A DNA stretch of 64,000 nucleotides, from the NCBI GenBank assembly GCA_964223495.1, contig CAXQGL010000037.1, positions 1 to 64,000 on the forward strand, written 5' to 3'. The DNA is from UBA8752 sp964223495 (GTDB taxonomy: Bacteria; Bacteroidota; Bacteroidia; Flavobacteriales_D; Sanyastnellaceae). This document shows positions 41,618 to 49,390 of the stretch, piece by piece. Positions within the stretch are counted from its first letter, which is position 1. Each line of letters starts with the position of its first letter. The notes below the pieces were generated by a model. The model did no database searches and was not told where the DNA came from. It worked only from the letters and a program-made list of their open reading frames with translations. The translations under genes were made by a program, and so were the position numbers.

Positions 41618-42918
41618 GCGACGAGCGAAAAGAAGAAAAGAGACGGGGGGCCGCCGGGGGCGGATTCGAACAGGGCATGCGTTCCGCATTGGAAAAGGCG
41701 CCTGGTCTGGCTGCTCCGGGATGGCTGAGCATGCAGTCGGCGATTGCCGGAGGTGTCGCCGGAGGCGCAGCGGGAATGTCCTGGCGTTGGATCGTGGGGC
41801 CTGCCGCTACGGCCGCCATCATTGGTGGAGCACTTTGGTGGTCCAATTCTACAGAGGATGCGGTTGATCCAGTGGAGCCAGTGGAGGTGGTGGAAGATGG
41901 ATCGGGCTGGTTCGATGAGGACGTGGTACCCGACCATGCGGTTTGGAGGGTCGAAGGGGACATGACCGATTCCGCGGTGGAAGTGGAAGGGTCTGGTCCG
42001 ATGGAACCCACCATGGAACCGACCGATGCGCCAGAATTGGAGCGAAGAGCATCCTCTGAGGACCGTGAAGATGTCGGAAATGCAGAAGGAGAGGACAGAA
42101 TCGAGGATCCCGCTGCCGCGGATGATTGGGCGGACATCCCTGTGGAGAAGGCGGCTGCTTTCGGCGTGGACATGGAAGCGGCGTGCGTCGGCATCGAGAT
42201 TGGATTCCGCATGGTCAAGCCATTGGATGAAGTGAGGGTGTTGTGGAATTTCGGTGATGGGCAATTCAGCAGTGAGTCAGCCCCCAATCATGTGTTCAAG
42301 GCACCGGGCACATACGACATCACCTTGAGCGTGACGCGCTTGAGTGATGGCTTGATTCGCACACGCACCATCGAGAATCTGGTGACGATCCACCCCAATC
42401 CCGAGGCGGAATTCACTTGGGAGGTGCCTTCGACTGCGAAGAAGATGCCCAAGGTGTCCATGCGGAACCGGAGCCGGGACGCCTCGTCGGCCACTTGGAT
42501 CGTGGATGGCGAAACGAGCAAGGCAGGGGAATCGGCTGTTTTCGATCTGGACCGTGTAGGAGAGCATGTGGTCCAGCTGGTGGCCAGCTCGCCGCACGGG
42601 TGCCAATCCGTGGCACAGCATTCGATTGAGGTGGGAAGTCGGTTCGGTATCGGTGGCTCGGGGAGGTTCAGTCCGAACGGGGATGGGAGATACGATACGT
42701 TCCTGCCGAGGGGCTTGGTCCAGTTGGAGCAGCCGTTCGTGTTCAGGGTCGAGGATCGCGAAGGTCACATCGTATTCGAAACGACGGAACCAAAAGCGTG
42801 GGATGGTGCGTTGCCGGAAGGAGGATGGGCTGAAGCCGGATCCGCTTTTGCCTGGTCTGTGGTCGTGCAGGGGGTTGATGGACCGGCCTATTTCTCGGAT
42901 GAGGTGATTGTAGAATAG
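41614..42918 (+). CDS. Membrane protein, probable anti-sigma factor, with PKD modules and a T9SS type-B-like C-terminal domain
   Basis: 434 residues starting at a GTG that overlaps the sigma stop. The cytoplasmic N-terminus (1-56) contains FEQGMRSALEKAPGLAAPGW, like the short sigma-binding segment of small Bacteroidota anti-sigma proteins. One membrane helix follows (about 58-77, RWIVGPAATAAIIGGALWW). An acidic Pro/Glu-rich linker (about 80-185) leads to a PKD domain (VRVLWNFGDG, about 207-216; APGTYDITLSV) and a second PKD/Ig-like module (about 262-340). The last 90 residues, with GRFSPNGDGRYDTFLP, FRVEDREGHIVFETTEPKAWDG and FAWSVVVQG, align with the type-B sorting domain of the next gene. 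No signal peptide. The anti-sigma role is inferred from position and topology. Confidence 0.8.
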   Translation: MSDERKEEKRRGAAGGGFEQGMRSALEKAPGLAAPGWLSMQSAIAGGVAGGAAGMSWRWIVGPAATAAIIGGALWWSNSTEDAVDPVEPVEVVEDGSGWFDEDVVPDHAVWRVEGDMTDSAVEVEGSGPMEPTMEPTDAPELERRASSEDREDVGNAEGEDRIEDPAAADDWADIPVEKAAAFGVDMEAACVGIEIGFRMVKPLDEVRVLWNFGDGQFSSESAPNHVFKAPGTYDITLSVTRLSDGLIRTRTIENLVTIHPNPEAEFTWEVPSTAKKMPKVSMRNRSRDASSATWIVDGETSKAGESAVFDLDRVGEHVVQLVASSPHGCQSVAQHSIEVGSRFGIGGSGRFSPNGDGRYDTFLPRGLVQLEQPFVFRVEDREGHIVFETTEPKAWDGALPEGGWAEAGSAFAWSVVVQGVDGPAYFSDEVIVE

Positions 42919-43000
42919 ACATCCCGCAGGTCGGCTCGAGGTTGACCACAACAATCCGTGGAACATTTCCCGGACATGCAACGAATAGATTCACACGACG

Positions 43001-43016
43001 GTTCCATTTTTGGAAC
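43001..43016 (+). promoter_or_regulatory. Palindrome and possible -7 box before the type-B cargo gene
   Basis: GTTCCA-TTTT-TGGAAC is a perfect 6-base inverted repeat 7 bases before the ATG. It contains CATTTTTG (43005-43012), one base from the -7 consensus. It could be an operator, or a hairpin at the ribosome-binding region if transcription begins upstream. Confidence 0.35.
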
Positions 43017-43023
43017 TCCCATC

Positions 43024-46000
43024 ATGACCCAGAACCGCCACTTCCTCAAGTATTGGTTTGTCATTCCATTTCTTGGCGTTTGCACAAGGGTGGATGCTCA
43101 ATTCTTCATCATGTCCAACGGAACGGAAAACACCTGTACGGGTATTTTCGTGGATGCGGGCAATGACGATGGTGGTACCGGAAATCCGTACCCTGACGAG
43201 AATTTCACCTACACGTTGTGTCCTGACAATCCGGGAGACGCCGTCTCGGTCGATTTCGTGGCGTTCGGCCTCCAGACGAACCCCAACCCCAACAACAGCG
43301 ACTATCTGTTCATTTACGATGGTCCCGATGCGGGTTCCCCATCCATGGGCAACTACACGGGCAATGCGTTGCAGGGGCTGCCCGTCACGGCCACCATCAA
43401 CAACCCGACCGGTTGTCTGACTTTCGTCTTCCAGGACAACGGCCCGGGCAATACCGCGGCTCCCGGCTGGGAGGCCAACATCTCCTGCACGACGCCCTGT
43501 GCCACTCCGACTGCGGCAAGTTCCATCATCGATCCTCCGCTTCCGAACCCGGATTCGCTCAGCATCGGGGTGTGCCTCAATGAACCGGTGACGTTTGGAG
43601 ATGCCGGTTCCACGGCCGAGGCAGGATTTTCGCTGGAGGATTGGGTGTGGAATTTCGATGACGGCACCATTGACACGTTGAATACCGCCTCGGATGTCAC
43701 CCACAGCTTTTCGGAGCCCGGGGAGTACATCGTGAATCTCGCTGTGATCGATGACAACGGTTGTGTGTCCTTGAACCTGCAACCGCTACAGGTGCTGGTC
43801 AGCACGATTCCATTGTTCAACAGCGTACAGAGTACCCCGGTGTGTGCGGGAAGCCCGGCATTCGTGGATGGAAATCCGGTGCAGAGCGTGACCTGGACCG
43901 CCCTTCCGCCCCAGGTGGTGGCAGGGGAGACCTATCTCGCAGATGGTGCGGGTTTCAGCTATTCGAGCGAATTGAACTTCGATTTCTTCGAGGATGGGGC
44001 GACCCTGGAAGACTGTGATGATCTGCTGTCGGTGACGGTGAACATGGAGCACAGTTACATGGGGGACCTGGATCTGACGATCACCTGCCCGGATGGCACG
44101 ACCGTCGCACTGATGAGTTACCCGAACGGTGGCGGTGGCTGTTTTCTCGGCGAGGCTGTGGACGATGGATCCAACGTTCCGGGAACGGGTTATGACTATG
44201 GCTGGTCCCCTAACCCGGACATCGAGACGAACATCAACGACAACAGCAATTGGACGCAGCTGACCTACACGGACAATGCGGGCAATGCCGAGAACAACAA
44301 CGTCGCCAATCCCGGCATCTACAATCCGGAGGGTGACCTCTGTGATTTCGTGGGGTGTCCCCTGAATGGAACCTGGACGTTCTCCGTGGTGGACAACCTG
44401 GCCATCGACAACGGTTACATCTTCGAGTGGGGATTGAACCTGAACCCCGCCCTCATTCCCGGGGTGACCACCTTCACGCCGACCATCGGACTGAATGCGG
44501 ACAGCTCCTTCTGGACCGGTCCCGGCATCGTCGATCAGGATTTTGACGCGAACTACTGCGACATCATCCTCGACGAGCCCGGAATCTACGACTACACCTT
44601 CACCGTCACCAACAATTTCAGCTGCACCTTCGATACGACGCTGAGCATCGAGGTTGTCGAAGGGCCCGAGAACAGCATCACGGCAGGCGCCGATCAGGTG
44701 TTCTGTGGTGACCCTGTGGAATTGCAGGGGGCGTTCATCGGTGGAGGCCCTTCTCCGTGCGGGGGCGATCAGGGCACGACGACGCTGTGCTATGGCAACA
44801 ACATGAACGAGACCTGGAACTATTGCCCGGACAATCCCGGAGATGGAACCATGATGAGCATCACGTTCGCGGATGGCCAGATCGAGGGCTTCTTCGACCA
44901 CATTTTCGTCTACGACGGTCCGGATGCGAGCGGGGCCCAGCTGGCAGACCTGACGGGCGATTATCCGGAGACGATCGTGACCGCCACAAATCCGGACGGT
45001 TGCTTGACGGTGGTGATGACGACCGACGGCAGCGTGAGCTGTGAGTCGAGCACCTTCTATGAGGAAATCAGTTGGTGCGCCGGTTGCGGACAGGATGCCT
45101 GTGGATTCACTTGGAGCTGGGAGCCCGCGGACAACCTGATGAACCCGAACAGCTCACAGCCCACCGTCATCGAGTTTGACGGGACACCGACGGAGTATGT
45201 CGCCTTCGTGGAACCCATCGGCCTGGAGAATTGCGCGACCACGGATACCGTTTTGGTCGTTCCCGGCTTCGAATTCGAGACCACCTACGAGGACCCCACC
45301 TGTCTCATTACCGATGGTCTGATTTCCATCACCATCAGTGAGCCTGCAGCAGAGGGGCCATGGGATGTGGTGCTGAGCAATGCGGGTGGGATCCTCGAGG
45401 AGGTGAATTACGGCGGAGGCATTCAGGTCTTCGACAATCTGGAGGCGGGCAGCTACACCTTGGAGGTCTCCGACCAGACGGGGTGTTCCTACACCACCGA
45501 ATATGACCTTGCGGATCCCGAACCCCCCGGTATCACGGTCAGCGAAGACATGATCATTTGTATCGATGGTGTCGCGACGCTGACGGCGGAGGCAGAGTCG
45601 GGCGGCCCCTACGGTTTCAACTGGACCGTGGATGGCCAGCCGGTGGGGCAGGGTCCCTCCCTGCTCGTGTCCCCTGAATCCACGACGGTCTATGAGGTCC
45701 AGGGCGTGGATGGTGCAGGATGTGTCACCCTGCCGGGTGCCGTCCAGGTGGGGATCTACGACGCCTTCACCGTGGACATCACGGCCGATGACCTGATCTG
45801 TCTTGGTGACGAGGTGTTGCTTTCGGCCATCAATGTGACCGGAGGTGCCGGCAACGGTTATGCCTTCGAATTCGCGTATGAGGGGGTCACATTTGCAGCA
45901 GGGTCTGAAGACGAGACAGCATTCGTACCGCCGGTTACCGGGGATTTCTGTGTCACGGTGACGGAGGCCTGCTCCACTCCGCCGGCCACGGCCTGCATGG

Positions 46001-46839
46001 AGGTCGAGGTGGAGCAGCCCTATGACTTCGCATTGTCCGCCGATACGACCCGTGGTTGCGTTCCCCAGGCCCTGGTATTCCAACATGACATCCCCGCACC
46101 TTTTGTGGAAAGCCAGTTCTGGTCCTTCGGTGATGAGGGCACCAGCGCCAATGCCGCACCGGTACATACCTACACGGAACCCGGCGTGTACGACGTATCG
46201 TTGACGGTCATCACGACGACAGGCTGTGTGAACACGGACATCATCGACAACTACATCCAGATCTTCACGCCACCGGCGGTGGGTTTCGATGCTGGACCCC
46301 AGCCTACCACGGCCCCGGATACGCGGATTGATTTCACATCCAGCGTTTCCCCGAATGTGATTCAGTGGGATTGGACTTTCATTCCGGGCAATGAGGAAGC
46401 GGTCAGCAGCGAACCGAACCCGACGTTCACTTTCCCGATGGGCAATGGCGGCCTCTATCCGGTGACCCTCTCCGTGGTGGATACCAACGGATGCCAATCC
46501 GCGGTCACACGGGAAGTCGAGATCTTTGACTTCTTCAATGTGTTCATTCCGAACAGCTTCACACCGAACAACGACGGTTTCAATGACATCTGGGCTGTGT
46601 ACGGTACCGACATTGATCCCGATCGTTTCGAGCTCGCCATCTTCAACCGCTGGGGCAAGGTGGTATACGAGACCACAGAATTGGATGAAGGATGGGTGGG
46701 CCAGGCCGATGGTGAGGTGGTCGATCCGGCGCAATGGTACTTCGGACAGGATGGCATCTATGCCTATCGGGTGGTGCTCTATTCGGAATCCACCAATGAG
46801 AAACGGGAGATTCGGGGCTATATCAATCTGAGCCGCTGA
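43024..46839 (+). CDS. T9SS type-B cargo: CUB, P-domain, PKD and gliding-motility-type C-terminal domain
   Basis: 1271-residue secreted protein. I start at the ATG at 43024, which gives a signal peptide (about 1-24, ending TRVDAQ). Modules in order: CUB-like (about 30-157; YTLCPDNPGDAVSVDF, DYLFIYDGPDAG), PKD (about 190-242; WVWNFDDG), P-domain-like (about 315-475; VNMEHSYMGDLDLTITCPDG), second CUB (about 580-686; FDHIFVYDGPDASG), SprB-like and Ig-like segments, two PKD modules (about 1018-1160), and a type-B sorting domain (about 1171-1271; NVFIPNSFTPNNDGFNDIW, LAIFNRWGKVVYETT, YAYRVVLYS). It should be exported by T9SS and attached to or released from the cell surface. It ends at a strong terminator. 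No enzymatic domain seen. Confidence 0.93.
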   Translation: MTQNRHFLKYWFVIPFLGVCTRVDAQFFIMSNGTENTCTGIFVDAGNDDGGTGNPYPDENFTYTLCPDNPGDAVSVDFVAFGLQTNPNPNNSDYLFIYDGPDAGSPSMGNYTGNALQGLPVTATINNPTGCLTFVFQDNGPGNTAAPGWEANISCTTPCATPTAASSIIDPPLPNPDSLSIGVCLNEPVTFGDAGSTAEAGFSLEDWVWNFDDGTIDTLNTASDVTHSFSEPGEYIVNLAVIDDNGCVSLNLQPLQVLVSTIPLFNSVQSTPVCAGSPAFVDGNPVQSVTWTALPPQVVAGETYLADGAGFSYSSELNFDFFEDGATLEDCDDLLSVTVNMEHSYMGDLDLTITCPDGTTVALMSYPNGGGGCFLGEAVDDGSNVPGTGYDYGWSPNPDIETNINDNSNWTQLTYTDNAGNAENNNVANPGIYNPEGDLCDFVGCPLNGTWTFSVVDNLAIDNGYIFEWGLNLNPALIPGVTTFTPTIGLNADSSFWTGPGIVDQDFDANYCDIILDEPGIYDYTFTVTNNFSCTFDTTLSIEVVEGPENSITAGADQVFCGDPVELQGAFIGGGPSPCGGDQGTTTLCYGNNMNETWNYCPDNPGDGTMMSITFADGQIEGFFDHIFVYDGPDASGAQLADLTGDYPETIVTATNPDGCLTVVMTTDGSVSCESSTFYEEISWCAGCGQDACGFTWSWEPADNLMNPNSSQPTVIEFDGTPTEYVAFVEPIGLENCATTDTVLVVPGFEFETTYEDPTCLITDGLISITISEPAAEGPWDVVLSNAGGILEEVNYGGGIQVFDNLEAGSYTLEVSDQTGCSYTTEYDLADPEPPGITVSEDMIICIDGVATLTAEAESGGPYGFNWTVDGQPVGQGPSLLVSPESTTVYEVQGVDGAGCVTLPGAVQVGIYDAFTVDITADDLICLGDEVLLSAINVTGGAGNGYAFEFAYEGVTFAAGSEDETAFVPPVTGDFCVTVTEACSTPPATACMEVEVEQPYDFALSADTTRGCVPQALVFQHDIPAPFVESQFWSFGDEGTSANAAPVHTYTEPGVYDVSLTVITTTGCVNTDIIDNYIQIFTPPAVGFDAGPQPTTAPDTRIDFTSSVSPNVIQWDWTFIPGNEEAVSSEPNPTFTFPMGNGGLYPVTLSVVDTNGCQSAVTREVEIFDFFNVFIPNSFTPNNDGFNDIWAVYGTDIDPDRFELAIFNRWGKVVYETTELDEGWVGQADGEVVDPAQWYFGQDGIYAYRVVLYSESTNEKREIRGYINLSR

Positions 46840-46858
46840 TGACGCGGTCACCCGAATG

Positions 46859-46887
46859 AAAAAGGCCACCCATCGGGTGGCCTTTTT
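46859..46887. terminator. Strong bidirectional intrinsic terminator
   Basis: A perfect 13-base stem: AAAAAGGCCACCC (46859-46871), loop ATC, GGGTGGCCTTTTT (46875-46887). U-runs exist in both directions, so it ends both the cargo gene (plus) and the seven-gene minus-strand operon that stops at 46913. Confidence 0.95.
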
Positions 46888-46912
46888 CGTGTCGTGTCGA
46901 TGGCGAAAGGAA

Positions 46913-48817
46913 TCACTGCCAGTCGAGCAGGGCATCCATGGTGCCGGTTGCCACGGAATGGTATCCGGGTCGGGCTTTGCCATAGATCTCCAAGGCCATG
47001 TCCATCTTGTCCGTCTCCTTCATCGCGCGGTAGAGCGGTGTCAGGAATTTCCGGCGTCCCACTTCGATCAGGAACTGTTCCAGACGGGGATAGGTGGGGC
47101 TGTAATTGCTGCGGATGGCTTGCTCCATCCAGGCAAACAAGACTTCGTTGTTGCCCGTCGAACCGATGCCCCAGGTGGCATCGAGTTCCGCCATGCGTTC
47201 GGCCGGGGTGTCATCCGCAATGTTGGACAGGAAGCGGTAGCGCTCCTGGTAGATCCACTCCTCCCACGGGAGGTCGGCGGTTGCCGTATTGCCGGATTCC
47301 CAGTCCGTGAGGGCGGCGTCCACCCGCTCGATGCGCGGACTGGAGACCTTGGGACAGTTGTCTGGAAGGCCCGGGCCATAGATCCAATCGTCGAGCCGAA
47401 CGGCAGCCTTCTCGGCGGGGTCTGAAAGCAGGGTGCGGTCGAGGTATTCGACGAAGCGTTCGGTGTCCATTCCCTTGAAGGCGTGCGCTTCGAAGTAGTC
47501 GGAGAGCCATGTGTCGAAACGCTCCCGGCCTACGGTTTCCTCCATGAGGCGAAGGAAGAAGTATCCCTTGTCATAGGCGATGGCCGTCATGCCATCATCG
47601 GGGTCGCGTCCTGCGAGGTGCAGTTTGAGGTGGGTGTCGTCGGGATTGAGGTCGCTGATGGCGTCCACCTCATCCACGAGGCCCTGGTAGCTCAGGGTCG
47701 CGAGCATTTCGCTCGTCTCACGGCCGTAGACGGCTTCCATGATGCGCTGCTCGAAATACACCGTGAAGCCCTCATTCAGCCAGAAATCGTCCCAGGTGGC
47801 ATTGGTGACGAGGTTGCCGCTCCAAGAATGGGCGAGTTCATGTGCCACGAGTGCCACGAGGGACCGATCCCCGGCGATGATCGTGGGTGTGGCAAAAGTC
47901 AGGCGCGGGTTCTCCATGCCGCCGAAGGGGAATGCGGCGGGGAGAATCAACAGGTCGTAGCGGTCCCAGGCATAGGTGCCGTAGAGTGCTTCTGCGGCAA
48001 GGAGGAGTTCTTCCATTTCGGCGAACTCCCAGGCCGCCTGGTCGATGAGTTCCGGAACCGCATAGACGGCACACCGTTCGCCAACGGACCGATACTCCAC
48101 CTGTCCGACGGCCAACGCCAGCAAGTAGGCGGGAATGGGCTGGGCCATCCGGAATCTGTACTTGCCATCCGAGGAAATGCCGGTGGGATTCTCGGCACTC
48201 ATGAGGGCCATCAGACCTTCCGGTACTTCTACTTCTGCCTCATACGAGAAGCGGATGCCAGGACTGTCCTGCACGGGAATCCATGTGCGCGCGAGGATGG
48301 CCTGGCTCTGGGTGAACAGGAATGGCGCTTTGTCGCCTTGGGCCTCCACCCAAAGGAGCGCATTCGCATCGGGACTCGAGGTGTAACGGATGGAGACCTG
48401 CTTGGCACCCTCGCTCAGGGGCACCGTCAATGGCCTTCCAATGAATGGTTGGGACGCCCCGAGTGGAGGAAATTCCACTGGTGTCCCGTCGACGAGTACT
48501 TCCTTGATGTCGAGGTCATGGGTGTCGAAAATGATGCGTTCGGCACCTTCGGCCGCGCTGATGTCGTAAGTCGCGGTTCCTGAAATCGTCCTCGTATCAA
48601 AGTCCACCCGGGCCTTCCAGTCGAGGTGGGTGATGCGTGCCTCATCGGGTCTGGCAAAGCTGTGTTGGTCGATCACTTGTTTCATGGCGGCTATGCGTTG
48701 TGCCTTGGCGTTCGGTGCGTCATCAGTCGATCCACTCCGGGACTCTCCACAACCGGACAGCAACAAGGACGCGAGGGCCAGGGCGCTTGCCCTTGGCCAT
48801 TGGTCTCTGAGGTTCAT
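46913..48817 (-). CDS. M1 family aminopeptidase lipoprotein (leukotriene-A4-hydrolase-like)
   Basis: 634-residue zinc aminopeptidase. A signal peptide with lipobox LLLSGC (Cys about 23) predicts a lipoprotein. The substrate motif GGMENPRLTF (about 290) and zinc site VAHELAHSWSGN (HExxH, about 315) with the distal Glu in FWLNEGFTVYFEQRIME are intact. The C-terminal helical domain (about 500-630) and the GNLVTNATWDDFW segment match the leukotriene A4 hydrolase branch. It should release amino acids from peptides at the envelope. Last gene of the operon, 9 bases after bioY. Confidence 0.93.
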   Translation of the reverse strand: MNLRDQWPRASALALASLLLSGCGESRSGSTDDAPNAKAQRIAAMKQVIDQHSFARPDEARITHLDWKARVDFDTRTISGTATYDISAAEGAERIIFDTHDLDIKEVLVDGTPVEFPPLGASQPFIGRPLTVPLSEGAKQVSIRYTSSPDANALLWVEAQGDKAPFLFTQSQAILARTWIPVQDSPGIRFSYEAEVEVPEGLMALMSAENPTGISSDGKYRFRMAQPIPAYLLALAVGQVEYRSVGERCAVYAVPELIDQAAWEFAEMEELLLAAEALYGTYAWDRYDLLILPAAFPFGGMENPRLTFATPTIIAGDRSLVALVAHELAHSWSGNLVTNATWDDFWLNEGFTVYFEQRIMEAVYGRETSEMLATLSYQGLVDEVDAISDLNPDDTHLKLHLAGRDPDDGMTAIAYDKGYFFLRLMEETVGRERFDTWLSDYFEAHAFKGMDTERFVEYLDRTLLSDPAEKAAVRLDDWIYGPGLPDNCPKVSSPRIERVDAALTDWESGNTATADLPWEEWIYQERYRFLSNIADDTPAERMAELDATWGIGSTGNNEVLFAWMEQAIRSNYSPTYPRLEQFLIEVGRRKFLTPLYRAMKETDKMDMALEIYGKARPGYHSVATGTMDALLDWQ

Positions 48818-48826
48818 GCGGGCAAA

Positions 48827-49387
48827 TTAAGCCCGCTTCCTCATGGCGCGCATCACCCCGACGGAGAGCAGTGTGCCCATGGCACATTTGAGCAGTGCGG
48901 GGCCCATCAGGCGCCGGAGCAACGCCTCGATGTCCAGGTCCGGATTGAAGTTCTTCTGCCAGGGGATGCCGAAGGCCAGGATGACCATATGGCCGATCAC
49001 CATTCCCATGGCGATGCGCATCAATCGGGCGCGGTCATCCGCTTCCTGAGGAATGTCCACCGTCATGGCCCCCAGGACCAATGCGGCGACCGGCATGCCG
49101 AGCAGGTAGCCTCCCGTTGGTCCTGAAAGGATGTCCATTCCTCCCCGGTATCCCGCGAATACGGGCAGGCCGATGGCGCCGAGGATGATGTAGTCCAACA
49201 CCCCCACTACGCCTGCCTTCCATCCGAGCATCAGCGGCAGCCAGCAGACCAGCAGCGATTGCAGGCTCAGGGGAAGGTCATCCTCGAGATCCAGGATGAC
49301 CGGACCCAGAAGGGCCAGCAGTACGGTGACCACCAGGGAGGAAAGCGGCCATTTCCACCCGCGGCTTGTAAGTTGATGTTCCAGCAT
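48827..49387 (-). CDS. bioY: Biotin transporter BioY (S component)
   Basis: 186-residue membrane protein that binds biotin for ECF-type import. Family motifs: LPLSLQSLLVCWLPLMLGWKAG (about residues 38-60), DYIILGAIGLPVFAGYRGG and GPTGGYLLGMPVAA (about 88-102). Six hydrophobic segments. No bioM/bioN genes are nearby; BioY may work alone or with a shared energising module. It sits between two M1 peptidase genes with gaps of 3 and 9 bases, so it is co-transcribed with them. Its biotin would serve the AccC-type carboxylase encoded elsewhere in the window. Confidence 0.92.
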   Translation of the reverse strand: MLEHQLTSRGWKWPLSSLVVTVLLALLGPVILDLEDDLPLSLQSLLVCWLPLMLGWKAGVVGVLDYIILGAIGLPVFAGYRGGMDILSGPTGGYLLGMPVAALVLGAMTVDIPQEADDRARLMRIAMGMVIGHMVILAFGIPWQKNFNPDLDIEALLRRLMGPALLKCAMGTLLSVGVMRAMRKRA

Positions 49388-49390
49388 GGG

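Noticed and set aside
45154..46983. Open frame of 609 codons on the minus strand
   Set aside because: Antisense to the type-B cargo gene and to its terminator; no recognisable motif. Treated as a shadow.
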